8,400 nt of DNA from Flavobacteriaceae bacterium (GTDB taxonomy: Bacteria; Bacteroidota; Bacteroidia; Flavobacteriales; Flavobacteriaceae), in NCBI GenBank assembly GCA_002401215.1, contig NVSL01000003.1, positions 37,748 through 46,147 on the forward strand, in the 5' to 3' direction. The first letter of the stretch is position 1, and every line of letters starts with the position of its first letter. A program made the translations under genes and the position numbers. Under the pieces are notes generated by a model. That model had not been told where the DNA came from, searched no databases, and worked only from the letters and a program-made list of their open reading frames with translations. This document shows positions 1 to 5,096 of this stretch, one piece after another.

Positions 1-68
1 AAAGGTATTTCAATGAACTTCTTTTTTAATATCTCGTCAACCGATACTGCACGTTTTAGTTTTGGCAT
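1..68 (-). CDS. Start of a further early phage gene (partial, runs off left edge)
   Basis: An ATG at 68-66 (minus) opens a frame that stays open for all 22 codons to the window edge and begins MPKLKRAVSVDEILKKKF. It starts 25 nt after the stop of the MuB-like gene, in the same direction, so it is probably the next gene of the early operon. From memory, early operons of Bacteroidota transposable phages often carry, after the MuB gene, a RecA/AAA-type ATPase with a similar basic N-terminus and an SVDE-L-KKF-like stretch. This is family recollection only: the diagnostic Walker motifs would lie outside the window, so the function is left open. The reading frame itself is likely real. Confidence 0.55.
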   Translation of the reverse strand, partial: MPKLKRAVSVDEILKKKFIEIP

Positions 69-93
69 TTTTGGGGCGCTTGTTTATGGTTGA

Positions 94-951
94 TTAATTT
101 TTATCGTTTTCGTCTTGTTTTACGGCAAATATTTTTCTCTTTACACGCCTTAAATCTTCATCACAGTCGTCCCATATATCTTTAATAACTTTTGCATTTA
201 CAACACCGTTGGCTTTGCATATTTGATCTACATCTGTAAACCCTACTCCGTTTAACTCTATAAATTTTCTACCCACTCTAGAGAAGATCTCTTGGTACCC
301 TCTTTTGTTTAAAATTAAACCTCGTTTAACTCTTTTACGCAAATGATCTGTTGCACAGATAACAATGCCACAGTGATCTTCTAATTGGTTGTAGAGTGTT
401 ATAAAAAAGAGGAGTACTTTATCTTTTAGCTTATCAGCTTCATCCATAATAATTAATGGGGTATCTTGAGACTTTATGTTTAAAACAATCTCATTCATTT
501 TTTGAGTAATGGTAAGACCTGTATAATCTCTCCCCATTGCCGTCATTAATGAATTTAAAAAATCGTTTTTATTCCAATACTCGTTACAGCTTAATAAGTA
601 AGCCTTTGGAGTCGTTTTTACATATTGCTTAAGCGTAAATGTTTTGCCACTTCCGGCACCACCAACAAACGCCATAACCATACTGTGGTTTTGAGCATCA
701 TTAAGTATTGTGTCAATTTTTAAATAATCTCTGGTGTTAACTGATACCCATAAATGTTCTTTCCATCCTATTTGAGATCCAATGGTGCGCCACATAGAAT
801 CTTTAATTAATTGCCAGTTATCATTTAAAACTTGCGATACCGTTGCAGACGAAACTCCTTTAAGGGTATTGGAGGCTTGGTTTTGAGAATCGTATCGATT
901 CACATACTCTCGTAGTGCTGTTTTAATGAGGTTTTTAGTACTTGTTTTCAT
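94..951 (-). CDS. MuB-like AAA+ ATPase, transposition target-selection protein
   Basis: 285 aa. Residues about 20-62 form an HTH-like segment (ASNTLKGVSSATVSQVLND), matching the N-terminal DNA-binding domain of MuB. The ATPase core follows: Walker A GGAGSGKT at 97-104, Walker B LIIMDEAD at 166-173, a sensor-like IVICATDHL at 197-205 and FSRVGRKF with candidate arginine-finger residues at 223-230. The lysine-rich C-terminus ends soon after the lid region. Known: MuB binds ATP and non-specific DNA, captures target DNA, activates MuA and helps keep the phage from inserting into itself. The gene follows the transposase by 15 nt in the same direction, the classic A-B pair, so co-transcription from the early promoter is expected. 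The ATG at 951 is the only sensible start. MuB rather than another AAA+ protein is inferred from the domain order plus position. Confidence 0.9.
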   Translation of the reverse strand: MKTSTKNLIKTALREYVNRYDSQNQASNTLKGVSSATVSQVLNDNWQLIKDSMWRTIGSQIGWKEHLWVSVNTRDYLKIDTILNDAQNHSMVMAFVGGAGSGKTFTLKQYVKTTPKAYLLSCNEYWNKNDFLNSLMTAMGRDYTGLTITQKMNEIVLNIKSQDTPLIIMDEADKLKDKVLLFFITLYNQLEDHCGIVICATDHLRKRVKRGLILNKRGYQEIFSRVGRKFIELNGVGFTDVDQICKANGVVNAKVIKDIWDDCDEDLRRVKRKIFAVKQDENDKN

Positions 952-966
952 AAAAATATAGTTAAA

Positions 967-2961
967 TTAATAATCGTTTACTCTTGAATTTTCATACTCC
1001 AGTTCAGCATCCATATTGCTTTCTTGTTTTTGGTGAGTACCTATGGTGTTTGGAGTTTTATTCTTTTTGTCATAAGTGCTTTTTATACCACTTACTTTAG
1101 GGTTTTTAAGGCCGTAATCTTCAGCAGACATTTTATGGTCTTTAAGAATCTGCTCCATTTCATTATACCTGTTCAATCTGTGGCGTTTGTTGGCCTCATT
1201 AATACGCTGCATATAACTCAATTCCCATGCTTCTTGCTCTTGTCTGTTTCTATGAATTACTACTTTAGTGGTTGCTGCTCCAACACGTCTTAAGCCTAAT
1301 GCATCTTTTGTGTACAGATAAATTAGTGTCATATCACTAGGGTCGTACTTCACTATAAATTTCTTATCTGTGTTATCAGCCAACCATTCAAAGTCTGGCA
1401 TACCATCAGCATCATAAACACTAAATTCATACGCTACTTTCTTTTCTTTAAATGAAATACCATAAGGTGTACAGGTAATTGGTTTTTCTCTAGTAATCCA
1501 AAACAAGTCAACCATTTCTAATAGCGATACTTCTGGAGTTTCAGGATTATCGCTGTTTAAATACATTTCCATTCTAGCCTCTCCAGTAGCATAATGTTTT
1601 GCGTTATTCCATTCAGCTCTACGTTGTGCGTAAACTTCTTTAATTTCTTTAAGTGATGGTAAGTTGTGCTTATTGGCAAGGATAAATTCCATATTTGCTT
1701 TACTCTCAATAGTTTTTGCAGTAATATTTTGACCAGAGTAAAACCAATCTTGTTTCAGTATTTGCTGTTGAAAACGCCCAAATGCACTCTCAATAGTTTT
1801 AGATTTACCATTATACGGTTGTGTTTTATTGGCAAATCGGCTAATTTTATTTAAGAAATTACCTGCTTTTAACTTGCCATGACCACCTTGTCCATCAAAT
1901 TTTAGTTCGTATGGCTTGTGTCCAGAAACTCCCAACGCCATTTTATAAGCGTAGTATTGTGCCTCATAATCTTCTGTCTTACTAATGTGATATCCTAAAA
2001 ACACTTCGCTAAATGTGTCCATAACTTCATATACTTGGCAAGTAGCAATTTTACCATCAGCATCTAAATAGTAGTAGTTCAATTTAGTACCATCACTATA
2101 CCATAAGCTGTCTCGCATTGATGACATTTTAGTAGTGTGGAAGTAGGTATATTTTTCTTTAGCCTTTAATTCGCCATATCTATGGCCATACCACAAATTC
2201 TTAACATGCTCTAGGTGTAAATAATTTTTAATAGTGTCTTGATGTTTTAATGGTTTCCATCCTTCTAACTCACACATTCTATTATACTCAGCATGTAACT
2301 GTGCAAAATTAGCAACCTTCATAACCCTATCGGCCCATCTGCTAACCAACCATAGTTTAGCATCTTCATTTATCTTCTCACTATTCTTATTTCCAAACTG
2401 TTTATGGATGAGGGTTTCATAGCCTTCAGCTTTGTATAATTTCAATTTTTGCTTTAATCTCCTAGTGTTATTTGGTAAGGTGTGCGGATAGGTGTGTTTT
2501 GGCAGTTCTTGTAGTACTTCAGCTATTTTGTCCCAAATCTTTACTTTAGATCCGCCAAGTGTTCTGCGCTTTGCCATTAAACTTGTAGTAACAGTATAAA
2601 TGGCATTTAATACAATTGCATTGGCGGTGTATTCTTTAATATTTCTATCGGGCAATGCCGTACCAGCGTCTAGTGTGTAGTTGTTAAAAAACTCCTGGGC
2701 CTTTTGGTCGTGCTCTAGATATGTTTTAAAAGTACTTTTGCGGGTGGTTATTACTGGGTCTCCTGTAATTTCTATTGCTTTTTCTTGAAAACGCACTGGA
2801 ACGGAATTCCATTCGATAAGAGCAGTTCTACCGTTACCGCCACCTCTTAATGTATTAAAATATAGGCGACTTAGTTTTCTATAATTATTCATTGTCATAA
2901 CACCAGCCTCATAAAGCCATCCGCCTTCTACACATAATACAGTTCCTACGTAATCGTACAT
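967..2961 (-). CDS. MuA-like DDE transposase
   Basis: 664 aa, close to MuA (663 aa). Residues 1 to about 75 resemble the Mu-type winged-helix N-terminus; 80-275 is a helical region expected to bind the phage-end sites. The catalytic RNase H-like core gives D290 (in YSDGTK), D356 (in LKFDGQGG) and E391 (in KTIESAFGRF), a DDE triad with 34 residues between the second D and the E. A beta-rich segment of about 480-570 fits the MuA-type barrel, and the basic 575-664 tail would contact MuB. It acts on the phage ends, nicking and joining them to target DNA during integration and replicative transposition. It lies 15 nt upstream of the MuB-like gene. The upstream gap to the next early gene holds small ORFs on both strands. 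The ATG at 2961 is preceded by AT-rich leader without a Shine-Dalgarno sequence, usual in this phylum. Confidence 0.93.
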   Translation of the reverse strand: MYDYVGTVLCVEGGWLYEAGVMTMNNYRKLSRLYFNTLRGGGNGRTALIEWNSVPVRFQEKAIEITGDPVITTRKSTFKTYLEHDQKAQEFFNNYTLDAGTALPDRNIKEYTANAIVLNAIYTVTTSLMAKRRTLGGSKVKIWDKIAEVLQELPKHTYPHTLPNNTRRLKQKLKLYKAEGYETLIHKQFGNKNSEKINEDAKLWLVSRWADRVMKVANFAQLHAEYNRMCELEGWKPLKHQDTIKNYLHLEHVKNLWYGHRYGELKAKEKYTYFHTTKMSSMRDSLWYSDGTKLNYYYLDADGKIATCQVYEVMDTFSEVFLGYHISKTEDYEAQYYAYKMALGVSGHKPYELKFDGQGGHGKLKAGNFLNKISRFANKTQPYNGKSKTIESAFGRFQQQILKQDWFYSGQNITAKTIESKANMEFILANKHNLPSLKEIKEVYAQRRAEWNNAKHYATGEARMEMYLNSDNPETPEVSLLEMVDLFWITREKPITCTPYGISFKEKKVAYEFSVYDADGMPDFEWLADNTDKKFIVKYDPSDMTLIYLYTKDALGLRRVGAATTKVVIHRNRQEQEAWELSYMQRINEANKRHRLNRYNEMEQILKDHKMSAEDYGLKNPKVSGIKSTYDKKNKTPNTIGTHQKQESNMDAELEYENSRVNDY

Positions 2962-2967
2962 TTATTG

Positions 2968-2975
2968 TATATTTG
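2968..2975 (+). promoter_or_regulatory. Possible -7 promoter element for the 85-aa ORF
   Basis: TATATTTG matches the Bacteroidota -7 consensus TAnnTTTG exactly and sits 22 nt before the ATG at 2998. No convincing TTG/TTTG is seen 17-23 nt upstream, so the promoter is weak or a chance match in AT-rich DNA. Confidence 0.25.
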
Positions 2976-2997
2976 AATTAATTTTTAATATTTTTTT

Positions 2998-3255
2998 ATG
3001 AGCAAAACAGATTCTAAACCAACTTTTGAAATGATGAAAATTTTTTCTCAAAGATTTGATACTCTTGAAATTAAACTTGCACTTCAAAAAATTCAAATCG
3101 AAACCCTTATTGAATTAATGGATAATGAGAAAATTGACTTTATGAACAATTATCACAATGTTTATCAGGCTCGTTCTCAATCTTATTTAAAAGGACTTCC
3201 ATCTCACGCGCAAGTTCTTGCTGCTTCTGTAGGATTAATCGATCTACTTCCTTAA
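2998..3255 (+). CDS. Hypothetical small protein, against early operon direction
   Basis: 85 aa, not recognised. The N-terminal half (MSKTDSKPTFEMMKIFSQRF, then a Leu/Ile/Glu/Lys-rich helix to about residue 48) looks like a genuine soluble, possibly coiled-coil protein. The last 35 residues are less natural and overlap a minus-strand ORF. A perfect TAnnTTTG -7 element lies at 2968-2975, which would start a transcript about 15 nt before the ATG, but no good -33 TTTG is present. If real, it is read against the early operon and is divergent from the transposase gene, whose start is 36 bp away; it could be a moron-type or regulatory gene. If not, it is a chance ORF in leader DNA. No TM segment or known domain is visible. 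Confidence 0.5.
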   Translation: MSKTDSKPTFEMMKIFSQRFDTLEIKLALQKIQIETLIELMDNEKIDFMNNYHNVYQARSQSYLKGLPSHAQVLAASVGLIDLLP

Positions 3256-3274
3256 TCCATTCTTTTGCTGTCAT
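3140..3274 (-). CDS. Small hypothetical protein in early operon direction
   Basis: 44 aa, beginning MTAKEWIKEVDRLILQKQQE and ending in DKHCDNCS. It is predicted to be almost entirely one charged amphipathic helix, with two cysteines near the end. It lies between the ner-like gene (88 nt gap) and the transposase, in the same direction as both, and its ATG follows an A-rich leader typical of this phylum. It overlaps the 3' half of the opposing 85-aa ORF (3140-3255), and the sequence alone does not settle which strand is coding there. The residue pattern on this strand looks more natural than the tail of the opposing one. Function unknown; a small phage accessory or structural helix is as much as can be said. 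Confidence 0.4.
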   Translation of the reverse strand: MTAKEWIKEVDRLILQKQQELAREMEVLLNKIENEPDKHCDNCS

Positions 3275-3362
3275 AATATTTAGTTTTAATTAGTGGTCAG
3301 ATATTTTTTTAAAAAGGTGTGAGAGTTTTTATATTTTTTGATTTAATTACCCTGAGAAGATT

Positions 3363-3557
3363 TTAAATATTAGGTTTATATATTTTTAGCAATGCTTTTA
3401 GATCTTCATAGATCTCTTTTGCAAGTTTTGTATTGATATTTCGCTCATTCATCACAATAAACTTCACGTATTTTGGTGAGCATTTATGCTTATCGGCAAG
3501 CGGCTTTGTTTTACCGTACAACAGGTCTTTCTCGTATTCTGTAAATGATGCTAACAT
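3363..3557 (-). CDS. Small HTH-like early regulator, positional ner/cro analogue
   Basis: 64 aa. Residues about 17-60 (LADKHKCSPKYVKFIVMNER followed by a helical AKEIYEDLKALL) read like helices 2-5 of a compact XRE/Cro-type helix-turn-helix: a Cys-Ser-Pro-Lys turn, then a recognition-like helix. It is the first gene of the leftward early operon, about 26 nt after the predicted start of the early transcript, divergent from the repressor. Mu ner holds exactly this position and represses both early and repressor promoters after induction. The Ner role is inferred from place, size and fold impression; there is no residue-level match to Ner. The ATG at 3557 is the first available, and the ORF ends 88 nt before the next possible small gene. 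Confidence 0.6.
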   Translation of the reverse strand: MLASFTEYEKDLLYGKTKPLADKHKCSPKYVKFIVMNERNINTKLAKEIYEDLKALLKIYKPNI

Positions 3558-3589
3558 AATTTTATATACCTTTGTTTTTAATGTTGGAA

Positions 3590-3622
3590 CAAATATACAA
3601 ACATTTGTTTGTTAAATACAAA
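3590..3622 (-). promoter_or_regulatory. Predicted early promoter (leftward)
   Basis: On the minus strand a TTTG (+ strand CAAA, 3619-3622) and an exact TAnnTTTG (TATATTTG, + strand 3590-3597) are 21 nt apart, within the Bacteroidota -33/-7 range. Transcription would begin near 3583, about 26 nt before the ner-like ATG. The -7 overlaps the outer arm of the first operator and the -33 lies in the second, so repressor bound at both would block it. Confidence 0.55.
3595..3614. promoter_or_regulatory. Operator 1 (palindrome, candidate repressor site)
   Basis: ATACAAA (3595-3601), 6-bp spacer CATTTG, then TTTGTTA (3608-3614). The inner five bases of each arm are perfectly complementary; the outer two of the right arm are degenerate. 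The left arm is identical to that of operator 2, with the same spacer length, and the two centres are 21 bp apart. Confidence 0.65.
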
Positions 3623-3632
3623 TTTATGTTTG
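3604..3632 (+). promoter_or_regulatory. Predicted repressor promoter (rightward)
   Basis: TTTG at 3604-3607 and TATGTTTG at 3625-3632 (exact TAnnTTTG) are separated by 17 nt. Transcription would start near 3640, giving a leader of about 20 nt before the ATG at 3662. Both elements fall inside the two operator palindromes, implying autoregulation by the repressor. A second TAnnTTTG (TACCTTTG, 3567-3574) exists upstream but lacks a clear -33. Confidence 0.55.
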
Positions 3633-3635
3633 TAT
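3616..3635. promoter_or_regulatory. Operator 2 (perfect palindrome, candidate repressor site)
   Basis: ATACAAA (3616-3622), spacer TTTATG, TTTGTAT (3629-3635): a perfect inverted repeat that extends to 8-bp arms if 3615 and 3636 are counted. It covers the -7 of the repressor promoter. Two-turn phasing with operator 1 fits two repressor dimers on the same face of the helix. An extra ACAAA half-site lies at 3589-3593. Confidence 0.7.
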
Positions 3636-3661
3636 TATTTAAAAATAATATTGGAACTATA

Positions 3662-4363
3662 ATGGACACCGTAGGAAATCGGATAAAAAAGATAATGGAT
3701 CACTTAAATTTGAATTACAATTCCTTTAGCAAGGAGTTAGGTTATAGCGATGTTGTTGTTGGAAATGTTATAAAAGGCAGAAACAAACCGAGTTTTGATT
3801 TTGTAAACAAATTAACACAAACATTTGATTGGGTAGATGTGCGATGGATATTAACTGGCCAAGGAGAAATGTTATTAGAAAATAATATTACAAATAAAAC
3901 TAAGGCGGTTTATAAGTTAAAAACAGATAATTTAGTAGATAACCAAGCTATTCCTTTATACGATATTGAGGCCGTTGCAGGATTGGTACCATTATTCACA
4001 AATGCACAAGAGACAAAACCAATAGATCACATATCAATACCCCATTTACCAAAATGTGATGGTGCTGTTCATATTACTGGAGACTCAATGTACCCATTAC
4101 TTAAAAGTGGAGACATTATTATGTATAAAGAAATTCAGGACATTGCAAACGACATATTTTGGGGCGAAATGTACCTATTGTCAATTTCAATGTCAGGAGA
4201 AGAGATGGTTGTAGTTAAGTTCATTCAAAAATCTGAAAAAGGAGAAGGCTATGTTAAATTAGTAAGCCAAAACAAGCACCATCAAGATCGAGATATAAAA
4301 ATAACTCGCATCATGGCATTGGCACTTGTTAAGGCATCCGTCCGTATAAATTCTATGTCCTAG
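3662..4363 (+). CDS. Phage repressor, XRE HTH plus S24 (LexA/CI-like) self-cleaving domain
   Basis: 233 aa. Residues 5-65 form an XRE-type HTH (NSFSKELGYSDVVVGNVIKG). A linker (75-100) leads to an S24 domain: candidate Ala106-Gly107 cleavage bond in IEAVAGLV, nucleophile Ser142 in TGDSMYP, and general-base Lys186 in MVVVKF. Known: this family represses lytic genes as a dimer and cleaves itself when RecA is activated, so the prophage is probably SOS-inducible. Mu's own repressor is of a different type. The frame is open 30 codons further back (ATG at 3572), but that stretch crosses both operators and promoter elements and does not look like protein; the ATG at 3662 starts exactly at the HTH and is preferred. 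Transcribed away from the early operon, as Mu c is. Confidence 0.92.
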   Translation: MDTVGNRIKKIMDHLNLNYNSFSKELGYSDVVVGNVIKGRNKPSFDFVNKLTQTFDWVDVRWILTGQGEMLLENNITNKTKAVYKLKTDNLVDNQAIPLYDIEAVAGLVPLFTNAQETKPIDHISIPHLPKCDGAVHITGDSMYPLLKSGDIIMYKEIQDIANDIFWGEMYLLSISMSGEEMVVVKFIQKSEKGEGYVKLVSQNKHHQDRDIKITRIMALALVKASVRINSMS

Positions 4364-4472
4364 AAACAAATTGTACCAACTTTTTTTATTTTTTATTAGT
4401 TATTTTTTAGACAAATACTGTCTAAACTCAATAATAACAACACTTATAAGCGTTTTTTAAAATAAATGTTAT

Positions 4473-4567
4473 GGTATTAAGTCCCCCTTAATACGTGTTT
4501 TTTAGGGTAATAAGTACCCTTTAATGTGCTAAAAACGGTCTTTTTAGGTGTGTTTTAGGTATTAAGT
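4473..4567 (+). repeat. Three direct GGTAWTAAGT repeats with hairpins
   Basis: GGTATTAAGT at 4473-4482 and 4558-4567 are identical; GGTAATAAGT at 4506-4515 differs by one base. The first sits in the terminator stem. The second lies in another hairpin, AGGGTA / TACCCT with a 5-nt loop (4504-4520). Same-direction 10-mers suggest protein binding sites, possibly transposase or repressor, but no protein can be assigned. Confidence 0.55.
4474..4502 (+). terminator. Probable terminator of the repressor gene
   Basis: GTATTAAG (4474-4481), loop TCCCC, CTTAATAC (4487-4494): an 8-bp perfect stem followed by a T-rich tract (GTGTTTTTT). It lies 110 bp after the repressor stop in the right orientation. 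The stem is AT-rich, so strength is uncertain, and its left arm is also one of the GGTATTAAGT repeats. Confidence 0.5.
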
Positions 4568-4599
4568 GCCTACTTATCGACTGTTTTTTAACGTAAAAG

Positions 4600-4635
4600 G
4601 TACAACCAACAGTACAACCAACAGTACAACCAAAA
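4600..4635 (+). repeat. Three tandem 12-bp units (GTACAACCAACA)
   Basis: Units at 4600-4611, 4612-4623 and 4624-4635; the first two are identical and the third ends AAAA instead of AACA. Each contains CAACCAA, a core that recurs near the proposed phage end at 4941-4947 and, with one base changed, at 4899-4905. It could be an iterated binding site. A 12-bp period is not integral with the helical turn, so adjacent units face different sides of the DNA. Confidence 0.75.
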
Positions 4636-4809
4636 CATAATATTGCATCAATTTTACTATTTCATGTTTTTAAAGATAGTATAGATACAAGCTGTTTTTT
4701 CGTATAAGAAGTCAGGCAATAGATCAGTATAATTTATATGTAGTTTCCTTTATTTCTAAGGCTTTAATGGCGTTTACTAAAGGTTTAAGTATATTTGTGC
4801 CAGTAGAGT

Positions 4810-4874
4810 AGTAGTAATGGTAGAACCGCCTTTATTTAAACAGTAGTTAAATGGCGACTAAATGGTAGTTAATG
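4810..4874 (+). repeat. Imperfect AGTAGTTAAATGG-type repeats
   Basis: AGTAGTAATGG (4810-4820), AGTAGTTAAATGG (4842-4854), ACTAAATGG (4857-4865) and GGTAGTTAATG (4864-4874) are degenerate, overlapping variants. A weaker relative, CTTTAATGGCG, lies at 4762-4772. They may be degenerate binding sites or simple low-complexity sequence. Confidence 0.4.
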
Positions 4875-4894
4875 CACAATCCGTATTAATATAC

Positions 4895-4954
4895 AAATCG
4901 ACCAAAAATAAGCTGTATGCTTTGTAAACACTATAAAAATCAACCAAAAAATAA
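4895..4954 (+). repeat. Pair of 17-18 bp repeats 42 bp apart, candidate transposase sites
   Basis: AAATCGACCAAAAATAA (4895-4911) and AAATCAACCAAAAAATAA (4937-4954) are nearly identical direct repeats, start to start 42 bp, about four helical turns. They lie roughly 40-100 bp from the proposed phage terminus, where Mu-type elements carry transposase end-binding sites. Assignment to the MuA-like protein is inference from place and phasing. Confidence 0.55.
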
Positions 4955-4966
4955 CTATGTCTCTAG

Positions 4967-4995
4967 GTACATTCTGTTATTAGGGGTGTACATTC
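4967..4995. other. GTACATTC repeat pair and candidate prophage terminus
   Basis: GTACATTC occurs at 4967-4974 and 4988-4995, 21 bp apart. Reading inward on the minus strand from 4992 the sequence is TGTACACC, and Mu-family elements end in TG...CA, with Mu itself beginning TGTA. The host palindrome starts at about the same base. If correct, the 5-bp target duplication would be TTCCC (4993-4997, + strand). Another TGTA is at 5020-5017, so the edge is not certain. Confidence 0.35.
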
Positions 4996-5011
4996 CCATG
5001 AAAATGGGAAT
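4992..5011. repeat. Palindromic hairpin ATTCCCAT-GAAA-ATGGGAAT
   Basis: Perfect 8-bp stem with a GAAA loop. From memory, GGATTCCCATTTTCATGGGAATG-type palindromes are dispersed between genes in flavobacteria, so I take this as host REP-like DNA next to the phage edge, not phage sequence. Confidence 0.6.
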
Positions 5012-5036
5012 CCATATACAGCACTTATTATTTTAA

Positions 5037-5077
5037 TGAGATTGCTTCTTCGCTAAAAAAAGCGAATCGCAAAGACG
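5037..5077. repeat. REP-like element (TGAGATTGC ... TCGCAAAGACG)
   Basis: Outer TTGC/GCAA and inner TTCGCT/AGCGAA (5049-5054 with 5061-5066) form an imperfect stem around an A6 loop. The outer sequence matches the widespread TGAGATTGCTTC ... CGCAATGACG repeat theme, from memory. It sits 20 bp after the truB stop and could also stop or stabilise that transcript, but no strong T tract follows. Confidence 0.6.
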
Positions 5078-5096
5078 GAAGTTAAATTTGATTCCG

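Larger units (their letters stand above)
1..4992 (-). mobile_element. Mu-like transposable prophage, early (left) end, partial
   Basis: Seen: a DDE transposase and an AAA+ ATPase in tandem on the minus strand, preceded by a small HTH-like gene and a divergently transcribed XRE/S24 repressor. Beyond the repressor, repeat-rich non-coding DNA runs up to ordinary housekeeping genes. Known: in phage Mu the order from the left end is attL, repressor c (outward), ner, A, B. Inference: this is the early end of such a prophage in reverse orientation, with its late genes to the left of the window. The boundary at 4992 is a guess, based on a TG-type terminus (minus-strand TGTACACC) next to a host-type palindrome. 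The other end and the target duplication lie outside the window. Confidence is high for the element and low for the exact edge. Confidence 0.85.
4364..5096. other. 733-bp gene-free region: phage end plus host palindromes
   Basis: No convincing ORF is present on either strand; the longest ATG-started frames seen in it are tiny. It contains a terminator-like hairpin after the repressor, three GGTAWTAAGT repeats, three tandem 12-bp units, imperfect TAAATGG repeats, a pair of CRACCAA-containing repeats 42 bp apart and a GTACATTC pair. From about 4993 it holds host REP-like palindromes up to the truB stop. The phage part is roughly 630 bp, larger than the space between Mu's left end and its repressor gene. 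Confidence 0.8.

Noticed and set aside
1024..1293. 89-codon plus-strand ORF inside the transposase gene
   Set aside because: Antisense to strongly supported transposase coding sequence, with a hydrophobic, aromatic-rich composition typical of a reverse-strand shadow.
1666..1854. 62-codon plus-strand ORF inside the transposase gene
   Set aside because: Antisense to the catalytic region of the transposase; no leader signal and no protein-like pattern.
3433..3615. 60-codon plus-strand ORF across the ner-like gene
   Set aside because: Antisense to the small HTH-like gene and ends inside the operator region; phased like a shadow.
3572..3661. In-frame N-terminal extension of the repressor by 30 codons from an upstream ATG
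   Set aside because: It runs through both operators and the predicted promoters, its residues look non-coding, and the ATG at 3662 begins exactly at the HTH domain.
4600..4635. CRISPR-like repeat array
   Set aside because: The units are 12 bp, directly tandem without spacers, and there are only three of them; no cas gene is nearby.
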